Assembly (NCBI GenBank): GCA_964595575.1
Contig: CAZQRA010000015.1
Coordinates: 1 to 58,208 of the forward strand
Source of the DNA: PALSA-612 sp964595575
GTDB lineage: Bacteria > Actinomycetota > Thermoleophilia > Gaiellales > Gaiellaceae
DNA length: 58,208 nucleotides
Direction of reading: 5' to 3'
Positions 23,594-32,263 of the stretch are shown here, one piece after another (position 1 is the first letter of the stretch; every line of letters begins with the position of its first letter). The notes beneath the pieces are model-generated. The model searched no databases, had not been told where the DNA came from, and worked only from the letters and a program-made list of their open reading frames with translations. A program made the position numbers and the translations under genes.

Positions 23594-24969
23594 GTCATCG
23601 CAGCCTGGAGGACCTGCTGCAGGCGGTAGGTAGCCCTGTCGAGCTGCTGCGAAACGCCCAGACCGGGCCCAACGTCTACCCCGGCGTGCCGGCCGAGTTC
23701 ACGAACTGGCGCGACGAGCAGCAGGCGTGGCAGAACACCTGTGCCCTCTTCAACCTCTCCTACCACATGGCCGACCTGGAGGTGGAAGGCCCCGACGCGC
23801 TCAAGCTCCTCTCCTTCCTGGGGGTCAACAGCTTCCAGGGATTCGGGCTCGACCGAGCCAAGCACTTCGTTCCCTGTACGCCTGACGGCTACGTGATCGG
23901 AGACGTGATCCTCTTCCCCCTGGGCAAGAACCGCTTCAACCTCGTGGGCCGGGCTCCCGTGCTCAACTGGGTCACCTACCACGCCGAGACCGGAGGCTAC
24001 GACGTGCGGGTAGAGCTCGACCAGCGGTGGGCGCTCCGCACCGACGGGCGCCGCAAGTCCTATCGGTTTCAGGTGCAGGGGCCCAACGCCATGATGGTGA
24101 TCGAGAAGGCTCTGGGCCGGCGGCCGCCGGAGCTGAAGTTCTTCCACCTGACGACGGTCACGATCGCGGGCAGGACCGTGCACGCGCTCCGTCACGGCAT
24201 GGCCGGCCAGCCCGGCTGGGAGCTGTTCGGGCCCTGGGAGGATCGAGACGCGGTGCACGAGGCGCTGGTGAGCGCGGGCCAGGATCTGGGGCTCAAGCTG
24301 GTGGGCGGGCGCGCGTACTCGTCGAACGCCCTCGAGTCAGGCTGGATCCCCTCGCCCCTCCCCGCGGTCTACTCCGGGGACCGCCTGAAGGCCTATCGCC
24401 AATGGCTCCCTGCTACGGGGTACGAGGCGACCGCCTCGATCGGCGGCAGCTTCTACTCCGATCGCATCGAGGACTACTACTTCACCCCCTGGGACCTGGG
24501 CTACGGCTCGTACGTGAAGTTCGACCACGACTTCATCGGACGGGAGGCCCTCGAGCGCATGGCGGACGCGGAGCACAGGGTGAAGGTGACCCTGGCCCTC
24601 GACGACGAGGATGTCACCCGCACCATCGGGACGATGTTCCAGAGGTCGGGGCGGGCGAAGTTCATCGACTGGCCCTCTGCCGTCTACGCGATGCACCCCT
24701 ACGATCGGGTGATCGCCGACGGGGAGACGATCGGGGTGTCGACCTGGATCGGCTACAGCGCCAACGAGGGCAAGATGCTCACCCTGGCCGTCGTCGACCC
24801 CCGGTACGCGGAGCCGGGAACCGAGGTCACTCTGGTCTGGGGAGAGGAAGGCGGGGGCACCGCCAAGCCCACGGTGGAGCGGCACGTGCAGGTCGAGATC
24901 CGGGCGACCGTCAGCCCTTGCCCGTTTGCAGAGGTAGCGCGAACGACGTACCGGGCCGCCGCCGTGTAG
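23590..24969 (+). CDS. Second LigM/DesA-like aryl O-demethylase
   Basis: A paralogue of the gene at 15685-17079, 459 residues, with the same marks: VELLRNAQTGPNVYP, NWRDEQQAWQNTCALFN, LVGRAPVLNWV with the conserved arginine, GGRAYSSNALESGWIP with the conserved tyrosine, SYVKFDHDFIGREALE, GYSANEGKMLTLA and LVWGEEGGG. It probably handles a different methoxylated acid than the first copy, as LigM and DesA do for vanillate and syringate. Strong ribosome site (AAAGGAGG) lies within the 3' end of gntR; the ATG overlaps the gntR stop. Converges with livF at a 13-base gap. Confidence 0.87.
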   Translation: MSHRSLEDLLQAVGSPVELLRNAQTGPNVYPGVPAEFTNWRDEQQAWQNTCALFNLSYHMADLEVEGPDALKLLSFLGVNSFQGFGLDRAKHFVPCTPDGYVIGDVILFPLGKNRFNLVGRAPVLNWVTYHAETGGYDVRVELDQRWALRTDGRRKSYRFQVQGPNAMMVIEKALGRRPPELKFFHLTTVTIAGRTVHALRHGMAGQPGWELFGPWEDRDAVHEALVSAGQDLGLKLVGGRAYSSNALESGWIPSPLPAVYSGDRLKAYRQWLPATGYEATASIGGSFYSDRIEDYYFTPWDLGYGSYVKFDHDFIGREALERMADAEHRVKVTLALDDEDVTRTIGTMFQRSGRAKFIDWPSAVYAMHPYDRVIADGETIGVSTWIGYSANEGKMLTLAVVDPRYAEPGTEVTLVWGEEGGGTAKPTVERHVQVEIRATVSPCPFAEVARTTYRAAAV

Positions 24970-24982
24970 CCGAGGCGGGGGC

Positions 24983-25705
24983 CTACCCTTGGGCGGCCTG
25001 GGCGCGCTCCCCCAGGTAGCTGGCGATCAGGAGGTCGTGGTTGCGGCGAAGCTCCTCGGCGGGCTTGTGCAGGACGACCTCGCCGTTCCTGAGGACGTAG
25101 CCGCGGTCGGCCACGGCTAGGGCGAGGTGGACGTGCTGCTCCACGAGGAGGACGGCGCAGCCCGACTGGCGAGCGTAGTCCCGCACGATCGGCAGCAGCC
25201 CCTCGACGATGACCGGGGCAAGGCCGAGCGAGAGCTCGTCGAGCAGGAGCAGGCGGGGGCGGCGGGCGAGGGCTCGACCGATGGCGAGCATCTGTTGCTC
25301 TCCGCCGGAGAGAAGGCCCACGCGCCGGTTGCGCAGCTCCCTCAGCGCAGGGAAGTACTCGTACGCGAGCTCCGCGTCGAGCCTCTCTCCCCGGTGGCCG
25401 AGGCGGAAGTGCTCAGCCACCGTGAGGCCGAAGAAGATCCCTCGACCCTCGGGGACGTGGGCAATCCCCAGACGCGCGCGCGCGCTCGGCGAGAGTCGGG
25501 CGAGGTCTCGACCGTCGAGGGAGACCCGGCCGCTCATGGGCTTGACGATGCCCGAGATGACGCGCAGCGTTGTCGTCTTCCCGGCCCCGTTGGCGCCGAG
25601 GAGCGCGACGACCTCGCCGTCGCCGGCGCTGAGGTCGACGTTGCGGATGACCGGGGCCTGGTCGTACCCCGCGGTCACGCCCTCGATCGCGAGTACCGTG
25701 CTCAC
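24983..25705 (-). CDS. livF: Branched-chain-type ABC transporter ATPase, LivF
   Basis: ATP-binding subunit of 240 residues. Walker A is GANGAGKTT (37-45), the signature LLSGGEQQM, Walker B RLLLLDELSLGLAP, and the switch histidine lies in LLVEQHVHL. ELSLGLAP is typical for LivF. The GTG start overlaps the livG stop (GTGA). No permease is next to it on this strand; the nearest lone permease and binding protein are at 30822-34318. Given the context it may import aromatic acids. Confidence 0.9.
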   Translation of the reverse strand: MSTVLAIEGVTAGYDQAPVIRNVDLSAGDGEVVALLGANGAGKTTTLRVISGIVKPMSGRVSLDGRDLARLSPSARARLGIAHVPEGRGIFFGLTVAEHFRLGHRGERLDAELAYEYFPALRELRNRRVGLLSGGEQQMLAIGRALARRPRLLLLDELSLGLAPVIVEGLLPIVRDYARQSGCAVLLVEQHVHLALAVADRGYVLRNGEVVLHKPAEELRRNHDLLIASYLGERAQAAQG

Positions 25706-26490
25706 CCTGTCCCCCTCGCCTCGACCCCGAGCTCCGCGCTCACCTCCGCCCCCGCGCTCCCGAGATACGCCTCGATCACGTTGGGATCTCGGCGCACGTC
25801 CTCCGGGGCGCCCCGGGCGATCACCCGGCCGAACTCGAGCACGACCACGTAGTCCGAGATGGAGAGGACGAGGCCCATGTCATGGTCGACCAGGAGCATG
25901 GCCGTGCCCCGGTCGACGATCTCGCGCAGGTGACGGCCGAGCTCCTCCGTCTCGAGCGTGTCCAGACCGGCTGCCGGCTCGTCGAGGCAGAGGAGGCGTG
26001 GCTCCGCGGCCAGGGCGCGGGCTACGCCCACGAGCTTTCGCTCGGCCTGCGACAGCTCGCTCGGCATCGCCTCGCCTTTTCCCTCCAGGGAGAAGAGGCG
26101 CAGGGCCTCCTCGATGCGCTCTGCCCGGGTCGACGGCGCGGACATGACCTCTCGCAGGGTCGCCCAGACGGAGGGATGCTCTGCCGCCACCGCGACGTTC
26201 TCGCGCACCGACAGGTCGTCGAACAACTCCACGGACTGCCAAGTACGGGCTAAGCCCAGGCGGGCCCGCTCGTGCGGCCCCTTGCCCGAGAGGTCGTGAC
26301 CGTCGAGGAAGACGCTGCCACGGTAGGGCACGAATCCGGAGATGGCGTCGATGAAGGTCGTCTTGCCCGCCCCGTTCGGCCCGATCAAGCCCACGAGCTG
26401 ACCAGGCTCGACCGTGAGGTCCACGTCGATCAGGGCTCGCACCCCCCCGAAGCTGACGGAGACGCCGCGTGCCTCGAGGACAGAAGTCAC
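25702..26490 (-). CDS. livG: Branched-chain-type ABC transporter ATPase, LivG
   Basis: ATP-binding subunit of 262 residues with GPNGAGKTT (37-45), the LivG-typical loop TWQSVELFDDLSVRENV, a divergent signature ELSQAERKLVGVARAL, Walker B RLLCLDEPAAGLD and LLVDHDMGLVLSI. It pairs with the LivF encoded downstream. The 107-base region to the divergent alcohol dehydrogenase gene probably holds promoters for both directions. Confidence 0.9.
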   Translation of the reverse strand: MTSVLEARGVSVSFGGVRALIDVDLTVEPGQLVGLIGPNGAGKTTFIDAISGFVPYRGSVFLDGHDLSGKGPHERARLGLARTWQSVELFDDLSVRENVAVAAEHPSVWATLREVMSAPSTRAERIEEALRLFSLEGKGEAMPSELSQAERKLVGVARALAAEPRLLCLDEPAAGLDTLETEELGRHLREIVDRGTAMLLVDHDMGLVLSISDYVVVLEFGRVIARGAPEDVRRDPNVIEAYLGSAGAEVSAELGVEARGTG

Positions 26491-26585
26491 GTCAGGAGGA
26501 AAGGAAAGCGGAGGGTGGAAGCCACGGCGAGCACAGCATGAGGATAGTAGTCACTGGCGAGGAGACAAAGGGCGGGGGTACGTCG

Positions 26586-26591
26586 TACACT
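26586..26591 (+). promoter_or_regulatory. Possible -10 box for a leaderless alcohol dehydrogenase transcript
   Basis: TACACT is followed by 6 bases and the ATG at 26598, and no ribosome binding site is seen. This places the transcription start at or next to the start codon. Confidence 0.4.
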
Positions 26592-26597
26592 CCCCGT

Positions 26598-27632
26598 ATG
26601 CGGGCGGCCGTGACCGAGGGCAGGGCGACCATGCGGATCGCCGCCCTTCCCGACCCAGGGAGGGCGGGAGCGGGAGAAGTGATCGTGAGGCCCGAGGCGG
26701 TGGGCCTGTGCGGATCGGACTTCCACTACTTCCTCGGCCACATCGGCTCGGTGGAGGACTCCAAGCTCTATCCACGCGTCCAGGGGCACGAGGCGGCGGG
26801 GATCGTCGAGGAGATCGGCCCCGGCTGTCCTCCGCACCTTGGGGTCGGGCAACGGGTCGCGATCTGGCCTCTCATCTCGTGCGGCCGCTGCTACCCGTGT
26901 CGGATCGGGCGGGAGAACGTCTGCTCCAACATCACCCTCATCGGGGTGCACACCGACGGCGCCCTCCAGGACCGCCTGCGCCTACCTGCGTCCCAGGTCT
27001 TCCCGGTGGGAGACCAGGACCCCGGGGTGGCAGCGCTGGTGGAGCCGGTCTCGATCGCGGTGCGGGCGGTGGCTAGGGGCCGAGTCGAGGAGGGCGAGAA
27101 GGTGGTCGTCTTCGGCGCCGGGCCGATCGGGCAGGCCATTGCCGTGGCCGCCATAGACAAGGGCGCAGCGGTGCTCCTCGTCGACCGGCTGCCACGTCGG
27201 CTCGACCGGGGCCGGGCCGTGGGAGCCGAGGTGCTCGCGCTGGAAGAGGGACAGGACCCGGCGGCCTCCATACTCGAGTGGGCGGGCGGGGAGGGGCCTC
27301 AGGTCGTGTACGAGGCGACGGGAGCTGCCGGGGTGGCTCGCACCGCCGTGGATCTCGTCGTCCGTGCCGGCCGCGTGGTCGTCGTCGGCCTGGGCAGCGA
27401 CGAGGTTCCGCTGCGGATCTCCGACCTGGCCTTCAAGGAGGTCGACATCCTGGGGGTGAGTTGCTGCAACGCGGACGAGTTCGCCCAGGCGGTCGCGCTC
27501 GTCGAGCGGCGTCGGGACGTGTTGGCGGGGCTCGTGACGCACGAGTTCCCCTTGGAGCGGGCACCCGAGGCCATGGTCTACGCGATCGAGCACCCGGGCG
27601 AGGTCATGAAGGCGATCATCCGCCTCGATTGA
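26598..27632 (+). CDS. Zinc-dependent medium-chain alcohol/polyol dehydrogenase
   Basis: MDR-family NAD(P)-dependent dehydrogenase of 344 residues. Catalytic zinc site residues lie in VGLCGSDFHYF and GHEAAGIVEEI; the structural zinc cysteines are in SCGRCYPCRIGRENVC. The cofactor site is VFGAGPIGQAIAV. I chose ATG 26598, preceded by a -10-like box; ATG 26538 is in frame but adds a poor N-terminus. Sorbitol-, threonine- and other secondary-alcohol dehydrogenases share this pattern, so the substrate is open. It begins a plus-strand group of oxidoreductases placed between the two halves of an ABC transporter. Confidence 0.82.
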   Translation: MRAAVTEGRATMRIAALPDPGRAGAGEVIVRPEAVGLCGSDFHYFLGHIGSVEDSKLYPRVQGHEAAGIVEEIGPGCPPHLGVGQRVAIWPLISCGRCYPCRIGRENVCSNITLIGVHTDGALQDRLRLPASQVFPVGDQDPGVAALVEPVSIAVRAVARGRVEEGEKVVVFGAGPIGQAIAVAAIDKGAAVLLVDRLPRRLDRGRAVGAEVLALEEGQDPAASILEWAGGEGPQVVYEATGAAGVARTAVDLVVRAGRVVVVGLGSDEVPLRISDLAFKEVDILGVSCCNADEFAQAVALVERRRDVLAGLVTHEFPLERAPEAMVYAIEHPGEVMKAIIRLD

Positions 27633-27652
27633 CGCCCTCGCCGAGGCTCGTC

Positions 27653-27658
27653 TACAGT
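27653..27658 (+). promoter_or_regulatory. Possible -10 box upstream of the small GMC partner gene
   Basis: TACAGT is followed by 8 bases and ATG 27667, again without a ribosome binding site. It would start a separate near-leaderless transcript in the 34-base gap after the dehydrogenase gene. Confidence 0.35.
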
Positions 27659-27666
27659 ACCGCCCC

Positions 27667-28044
27667 ATGAGGCTCCGGGTCTTCGACGCCAAGCGTGCGG
27701 AGGCCATGGAGGCGCTGTGCGAGCTCATCGTGCCCGGCTCGGCCCGGGTGGGGCCGGTCGCCTACATCGACGCGGTGCTCGCCAGCATGGGGCCGGAGGA
27801 GCGGGACGCGGCCCTGGCGGCGATCGACGCTCTCGCCGAGCCGGCGGCGCGAGGTGTCGCCGCGCTTGCGCAGCACGAGCGGACGCCTGAGTTCGCGCTC
27901 GTACGGGCCCTCGCCATCGAGGCCTACTACAGCGACTTCGTCGAGCCGGGGAGGGACGTGCCCGGGGCGTGGAGCGACATCGACTTCAACTCCCCGCTCG
28001 CCCTGCGGCTGAAGAAGGACTGGTCGTACCTGGGGATCGGATGA
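27667..28044 (+). CDS. Gluconate 2-dehydrogenase subunit 3-like small protein
   Basis: A 125-residue protein resembling the gamma subunit family of membrane GMC dehydrogenases: an early LCELIVPGSARVGP, a central helical part and a C-terminal WSDIDFNSPLALRLKKDWSYLG. In gluconate dehydrogenase such a subunit accompanies the flavin subunit and often carries a Tat signal; no signal is seen here, so it may act in the cytoplasm. The ATGA overlap with the GMC oxidoreductase gene strongly supports a complex between the two. Confidence 0.75.
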   Translation: MRLRVFDAKRAEAMEALCELIVPGSARVGPVAYIDAVLASMGPEERDAALAAIDALAEPAARGVAALAQHERTPEFALVRALAIEAYYSDFVEPGRDVPGAWSDIDFNSPLALRLKKDWSYLGIG

Positions 28045-29510
28045 GCGAGACCTACGACGTCGTGGTGGTGGGATCGGGCGCCGGAGGGGGCGTGGTGGCC
28101 GGCGAGCTCGCCCGGCGCGGCCGCCGCGTGCTCCTGCTCGAGTTGGGGCCGTACCGCACCGCGCACGACTTCACCCGGTGGGAGGCGAAGGCCACCCACG
28201 ACCTGTGGTGGCCGCCGCGATTCGCGGTCCTGCGAAGCGGCGAGACGGTCGCCTTCCTCGCCGGCCGCTGCGTCGGCGGTACCACCACGATCAACTCGAA
28301 GGTGGCTCTGCGGGCGCACGAGCGGGACATCGCCAAGTGGCACGCCGCCACCGGCCTCACCAACGAGCGCGGCGAGCTCTTCTCCCTGGCTGATCTCGAG
28401 CCCTACTACGAGCGGGTAGAGCAGGTGCTCGGGGTGCGGGAGCGACGGGACTGGGGGAGGAGCGTGTACACGGTGCTGAAGGGGTTTCGAGCCCTGGGCA
28501 CCGAGCTCGAGCCCGTTCACGCCTACACGGATCCGAACTGCACGAGCTGCGGCTCCTGCCTCCAGGGATGCGCCACCAACGCAGGGAAGTCGACCATGAA
28601 CACCTACATCGCCGAGGCCCTAGCCAGGGACGCGCTCGAGCTGCGGCCCAATGCTCGGGTGGAGCGGGTGCTGGTCGAGGACTCCCCGGACGGGCCGTTC
28701 GCCTCCGGCGTGGAGTACGTCGACAGCGCCGGCGAGAGGCGGGTGGTGCCGGCCAAGGTGGTGGTGGTGGCGGCAGGGGCGCTGAACACCCCCCAGCTCC
28801 TCATTCGATCCGGGCTCAACCGGCCGGCCATCGGCCGCTACCTGGGCCTCCACCCTGCCCGTCTTGTCTACGGGCTCTTCGACGAGCCCCAGGACGCCCA
28901 CATGGTCTATCCGGTCACCGCCCACTGTATGGAGCACCAGCACGACGAGGATGGCGGCTTCGTCGTCGAGGCGACCACGATCCAAGACCCAATCTCCTTC
29001 GCCACCACGCTCTGCGACGAGGATGGGCCCCTCTGGGGACCGCGGCTCGTCCAGGCGGTGCGGGCGTATCGGCGCTGGGCGGGGCTGCTGGCCATGGTCA
29101 ACGACGACAACGGCTCTCGGGTCACGGTCGACGAGGATGGGAGGGAGCGGCTCGAGGTGGACCTGCAGCCCCACGAGCGCGAGCGCGTCGACAACGCCCT
29201 CGGCTTCAGCCGCCGGGTGCTGGAGGCTGCCGGGGCAAGACAGGTGTGCTGGACCGGCCTCGTGTCGACGCACGTCCAGGGTAGCTGCCGCATGGGCGAC
29301 GACCCGGAGCGCTCGGCGGTCGACCGCAACGGCCAATCCCACGACGTGGCGCGGCTGTTCGTCGGCGACGCCTCGCTCATCCCGCGCACGCTGTCGGTCA
29401 ACCCCTCCCTCACGATCATGGCCCTGGCCACCAGGCTGGCCGACCACCTCCACGCTGACCCGTACGGCTACCTCGGGGCGGCCAAGAGCGGCGTCAAGGC
29501 TCGGGCATGA
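28041..29510 (+). CDS. GMC-family flavin oxidoreductase
   Basis: FAD-dependent alcohol or sugar dehydrogenase of 489 residues. It starts with the dinucleotide motif VVVGSGAGGGVVAGELA, has FLAGRCVGGTTTINSKV for FAD contact, a cysteine group NCTSCGSCLQGC at about 170-180 seen in the long-chain-alcohol-oxidase branch, and the active-site pair STHVQGSCRMG and SVNPSLTIMAL. It is translationally coupled to the small subunit before it and overlaps the alcohol dehydrogenase after it. Substrate unknown; a lignin-derived or terpenoid alcohol would fit the neighbourhood. Confidence 0.85.
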   Translation: MSETYDVVVVGSGAGGGVVAGELARRGRRVLLLELGPYRTAHDFTRWEAKATHDLWWPPRFAVLRSGETVAFLAGRCVGGTTTINSKVALRAHERDIAKWHAATGLTNERGELFSLADLEPYYERVEQVLGVRERRDWGRSVYTVLKGFRALGTELEPVHAYTDPNCTSCGSCLQGCATNAGKSTMNTYIAEALARDALELRPNARVERVLVEDSPDGPFASGVEYVDSAGERRVVPAKVVVVAAGALNTPQLLIRSGLNRPAIGRYLGLHPARLVYGLFDEPQDAHMVYPVTAHCMEHQHDEDGGFVVEATTIQDPISFATTLCDEDGPLWGPRLVQAVRAYRRWAGLLAMVNDDNGSRVTVDEDGRERLEVDLQPHERERVDNALGFSRRVLEAAGARQVCWTGLVSTHVQGSCRMGDDPERSAVDRNGQSHDVARLFVGDASLIPRTLSVNPSLTIMALATRLADHLHADPYGYLGAAKSGVKARA

Positions 29511-30532
29511 AGGCCGCGCTCCTCACCGAATACCACCGGCCCCTGGAGCTCGTGGACCGGCCCGAGCCGGAGCCCCAGGGCCCCCGTGACGTCGTCGTTC
29601 GAGTCGGCGGAGCCGGCGTGTGCGCCACCGACCTCCACGCGATCGAGGGGCTCATGGAGGCGGCAGGAGTGCGGCTCCCGCTCGTGCTCGGCCACGAGAA
29701 CGCCGGCTGGGTCCATGCCGTCGGGGAGGGAGTGACCGCCTGCGCCGTGGGCGACCCTGTCCTCGTGTACGCGGCGTACAGCTGCGGCCTGTGCGTGCCC
29801 TGCCGCCGCGGCCTCGACATGCACTGCGAGCGGGGTCGGTTCACGGGGTTGACGTGCGACGGGGGCTTCGCCGAGTACGTGGTCGTCGACGAGCGGTCCT
29901 TGATCGCGCTCTCCCCGGGCGTGGAGCCTGCGGGGGTGGCGCCGTACGCCGACGCCGGCATCACCGCCTACCACGCGGTCAAGAAGATGATCCCCCGGCT
30001 CGAGCCCGGGAGCACCGTGGCGGTGATCGGGGTGGGCGGCGTCGGTCACATCGGGCTGCAGCTCGTGCGCGTCCTGGGGAGCCCCACCACCGTGATCGCC
30101 GTAGACACCGACGAGCGGCGGAGGCGGCTTGCGGAGGAGCTGGGTGCCGACGAGGCGCTGGGCGAGCGGGGGGATGCGGCCGAGGCCCTGCGGGAGCTCA
30201 CAGGTGGCCGGGGCGCCGACGTCGTGTTCGACTTCGTCGGTAGCGACGCGACCCACGCCATGGGCTTGCGGATGCTGGCCCGCCGAGGCGTCTTCTCGGT
30301 GGTCGGCTACGGCGGCACGATCTCTCAGCCCTCCGTGGGGCTCATCGCCACCGAGACGGCGATCGCGGGCAACTTGGTAGGGAGCTGGGTCGATCTCTGG
30401 GAGCTGCTCCAGCTCCACGATCGCGGTCTCGTCACCGTGCGCACCGAGACGCACCCGCTGGAGGCGGTGAACGACGTCCTCGCTAAGCTCAAGGAGGGCG
30501 AGGTCGTCGGGCGCGCAGTCCTCGTGCCCTGA
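29507..30532 (+). CDS. Zinc-dependent alcohol dehydrogenase
   Basis: Medium-chain dehydrogenase of 341 residues. Zinc residues are in GVCATDLHAIEG and LGHENAGWV; structural zinc cysteines are in CGLCVPCRRGLDMHC, and the NAD site is VIGVGGVGHIGL. The sequence looks like the NAD-dependent aryl/alkyl alcohol group rather than sorbitol dehydrogenases. It overlaps the GMC gene by ATGA and is followed by a strong hairpin. It could oxidise the same substrate class as the GMC enzyme or its product. The ring-alcohol dehydrogenase Had of benzoate pathways is an MDR too, but I see no specific support for that. Confidence 0.84.
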   Translation: MKAALLTEYHRPLELVDRPEPEPQGPRDVVVRVGGAGVCATDLHAIEGLMEAAGVRLPLVLGHENAGWVHAVGEGVTACAVGDPVLVYAAYSCGLCVPCRRGLDMHCERGRFTGLTCDGGFAEYVVVDERSLIALSPGVEPAGVAPYADAGITAYHAVKKMIPRLEPGSTVAVIGVGGVGHIGLQLVRVLGSPTTVIAVDTDERRRRLAEELGADEALGERGDAAEALRELTGGRGADVVFDFVGSDATHAMGLRMLARRGVFSVVGYGGTISQPSVGLIATETAIAGNLVGSWVDLWELLQLHDRGLVTVRTETHPLEAVNDVLAKLKEGEVVGRAVLVP

Positions 30533-30547
30533 GAGCGACGCCGCCTG

Positions 30548-30577
30548 TCCCCTCGGCCCGCGGGTGGGGCGAGGGGA
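30548..30577 (+). terminator. Hairpin terminator after the oxidoreductase operon
   Basis: TCCCCTCG (30548-30555) pairs perfectly with CGAGGGGA (30570-30577) across a 14-base loop, 16 bases after the alcohol dehydrogenase stop. The remaining 230 bases up to 30821 hold no gene; only a TTTATA stretch at 30796-30801 hints at a promoter for the binding protein. Confidence 0.6.
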
Positions 30578-30808
30578 GACCGCTTGAGCAATCTCGATCA
30601 GGAAGGCGATCGTCCGGAGCGCGAGACTTCTCGCACGACCCCCCGCGGACGTGGCCGAGCGGCGGGAAGCCGGCGGCGGGGTGGCGCCGGCGAAGGGCGC
30701 AGGTGAAGAGGGAGCAGATGAACAGGATTGTCTGCACTATTGCGCACGAGTCGCCCAGGTGGTACTGTCGGGTCCGCCACTCCGCTGGGTAGGCGTTTAT
30801 ACCGACGT

Positions 30809-30820
30809 AGGGAGGTGATC
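30809..30820 (+). promoter_or_regulatory. Near-perfect ribosome binding site
   Basis: AGGGAGGTGATC, of which GGAGGTGATC (30811-30820) matches the 16S rRNA anti-Shine-Dalgarno tail completely, stands directly before ATG 30822. Its strength contrasts with the leaderless-looking genes upstream and fits the high expression of a binding protein. Confidence 0.75.
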
Positions 30821-30821
30821 G

Positions 30822-32099
30822 ATGTCGAACTCGCCAAGGCCGAGGGTGATTGACCGTGCTTGGGGACGGTGGGCGGCCGTGGCTCTGGTGGCGCTGGGAC
30901 TCGGGCTTGGCCTGACGACGCTGGGGCGCGGCGCGACCAGCGGCTCCAGCGCCGTCACCAACTACGTCCAGTTCGTGGGCGGGAAGCCCGGCAAGGCGAA
31001 CCCGAAGCTGAAGCCCGTTTGGATCGGCTGGGTCAACCAGCAGGGGGGCCAGGTCGAGATCGGGCCTCTGGCGACGCCGGCCATGGAGATCGCGGTTAGG
31101 CTCACGAACGACAGCCTGGGCGGCATCCAGGGCCATCCGTTGAAGGTGAGGAAGTGCTTCATCCGCAACGCGGAGGAGGAGGGCACGAGGTGCGGCCAGC
31201 AGATGGCCAACGACAAGCGCATCTCGGTCGTCCTCATCGGCGGCGTCGGCATCGGCAACCAGTCGATGTACGCCGCCTTGGGCGGCAAGAAGCCGGTCGT
31301 CGGGGGGGTGATCATCACTCCGGCCGACGAGCAGTACAAGCTCGGCTTCGGGCTCTTCGGTAGCGGCGCCTCGGTGCTCAGCCCCTACGCGACGTTCGCG
31401 AAGAACGTCCTCAAGGCCAAGAGCGCAGCCGTGGTGTACCCGCAAGTTCCTGGAATCGCCGAGAACGGCGTCGCCATCGTGAACGCGATGAAGAAGGTCG
31501 GTATCTCGGTCAAGCAGGTGGGCTACGACCCCAACACGACCGACTTGGTCGGGCCCATCACCGCGGCGGGCGCGCAGACGGCGGACGTGTTCGTACTCCA
31601 GGACATCGCCTCGGGTTGCGTGAACATGGCCAAGGCGCTGGCGCAGCTCGGGCTGACGAAGAAGGTGCTGACGAACCCGCTCTGCCTCGACCCGCGCGTG
31701 GCCGAGGGGCTGGGCGGGGACTACCCGAAGTGGACCTGGGCGATCGCCTCGTCCCTCGGCTTCGATCTCACCGATCCGGGCGTACCTCCGTTCCGGAAGG
31801 TGTTCAAGAAGTACGGGCAGCTCAAGATCACGGCCGACCCCTGGACGCCCGTCGCGTTCGGGCAGACCCTGACCGTGGTCAAGTGGCTGAACGCGATCGG
31901 GCCGGACAAGATCACCCCCGAGGCCGTCGTCAAGCAAGCCCGGGCCTTCCGCGGGCCCGTCCCGCTGGGGGCGCCGCAGGTGCAGTGCGGCAAGTACAAG
32001 ACGATGCCCGCGGTCTGCAACGACCAGACCCAGTTCTTCGAGTACCTCGGAGGCGGGAAGTTCAAGCGGGTCTCGAGCTGGCTCAGGCCTCCGAAGTAG
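30822..32099 (+). CDS. Branched-chain-type ABC transporter substrate-binding protein
   Basis: Type I periplasmic-binding-fold protein of 425 residues. Residues about 17-37 form a hydrophobic export or anchor segment; there is no lipobox cysteine. The mature part follows the LivK/Peripla_BP_6 layout (KPVWIGWVNQQGG, ISVVLIGGVGIGNQSMYAAL, KKPVVGGVIIT, AAVVYPQVPG). Cysteines in RKCFIRN, TRCGQQM, ASGCVN, NPLCLDP, VQCGKYK and AVCNDQ may form disulfides outside the membrane. Followed by a strong terminator and then a fused permease. The ligand is unknown; proteins of this family in soil bacteria often bind aromatic acids. Confidence 0.85.
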   Translation: MSNSPRPRVIDRAWGRWAAVALVALGLGLGLTTLGRGATSGSSAVTNYVQFVGGKPGKANPKLKPVWIGWVNQQGGQVEIGPLATPAMEIAVRLTNDSLGGIQGHPLKVRKCFIRNAEEEGTRCGQQMANDKRISVVLIGGVGIGNQSMYAALGGKKPVVGGVIITPADEQYKLGFGLFGSGASVLSPYATFAKNVLKAKSAAVVYPQVPGIAENGVAIVNAMKKVGISVKQVGYDPNTTDLVGPITAAGAQTADVFVLQDIASGCVNMAKALAQLGLTKKVLTNPLCLDPRVAEGLGGDYPKWTWAIASSLGFDLTDPGVPPFRKVFKKYGQLKITADPWTPVAFGQTLTVVKWLNAIGPDKITPEAVVKQARAFRGPVPLGAPQVQCGKYKTMPAVCNDQTQFFEYLGGGKFKRVSSWLRPPK

Positions 32100-32119
32100 G
32101 CTCTTCGGACGGAAGCGCG

Positions 32120-32153
32120 GAGAGGGCCCGGGTCCTCCAGGCCGGGCCCTCTC
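32120..32153 (+). terminator. Strong hairpin after the binding protein gene
   Basis: GAGAGGGCCCGG (32120-32131) pairs perfectly with CCGGGCCCTCTC (32142-32153) around a 10-base loop, 20 bases after the stop. Placed between the binding protein and its permease, it probably attenuates read-through so that the binding protein is made in excess. Confidence 0.75.
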
Positions 32154-32263
32154 CCTTGTCCGTCCGGCCCGCGCGCTCGCCCGCGCGCGGCTCGGGGCTA
32201 GCCGGGCGAGGGTCGACCTCGAGGGGGTAGCGAGTCGTGCTCCAGGTAACGTAAGGACGTAGC

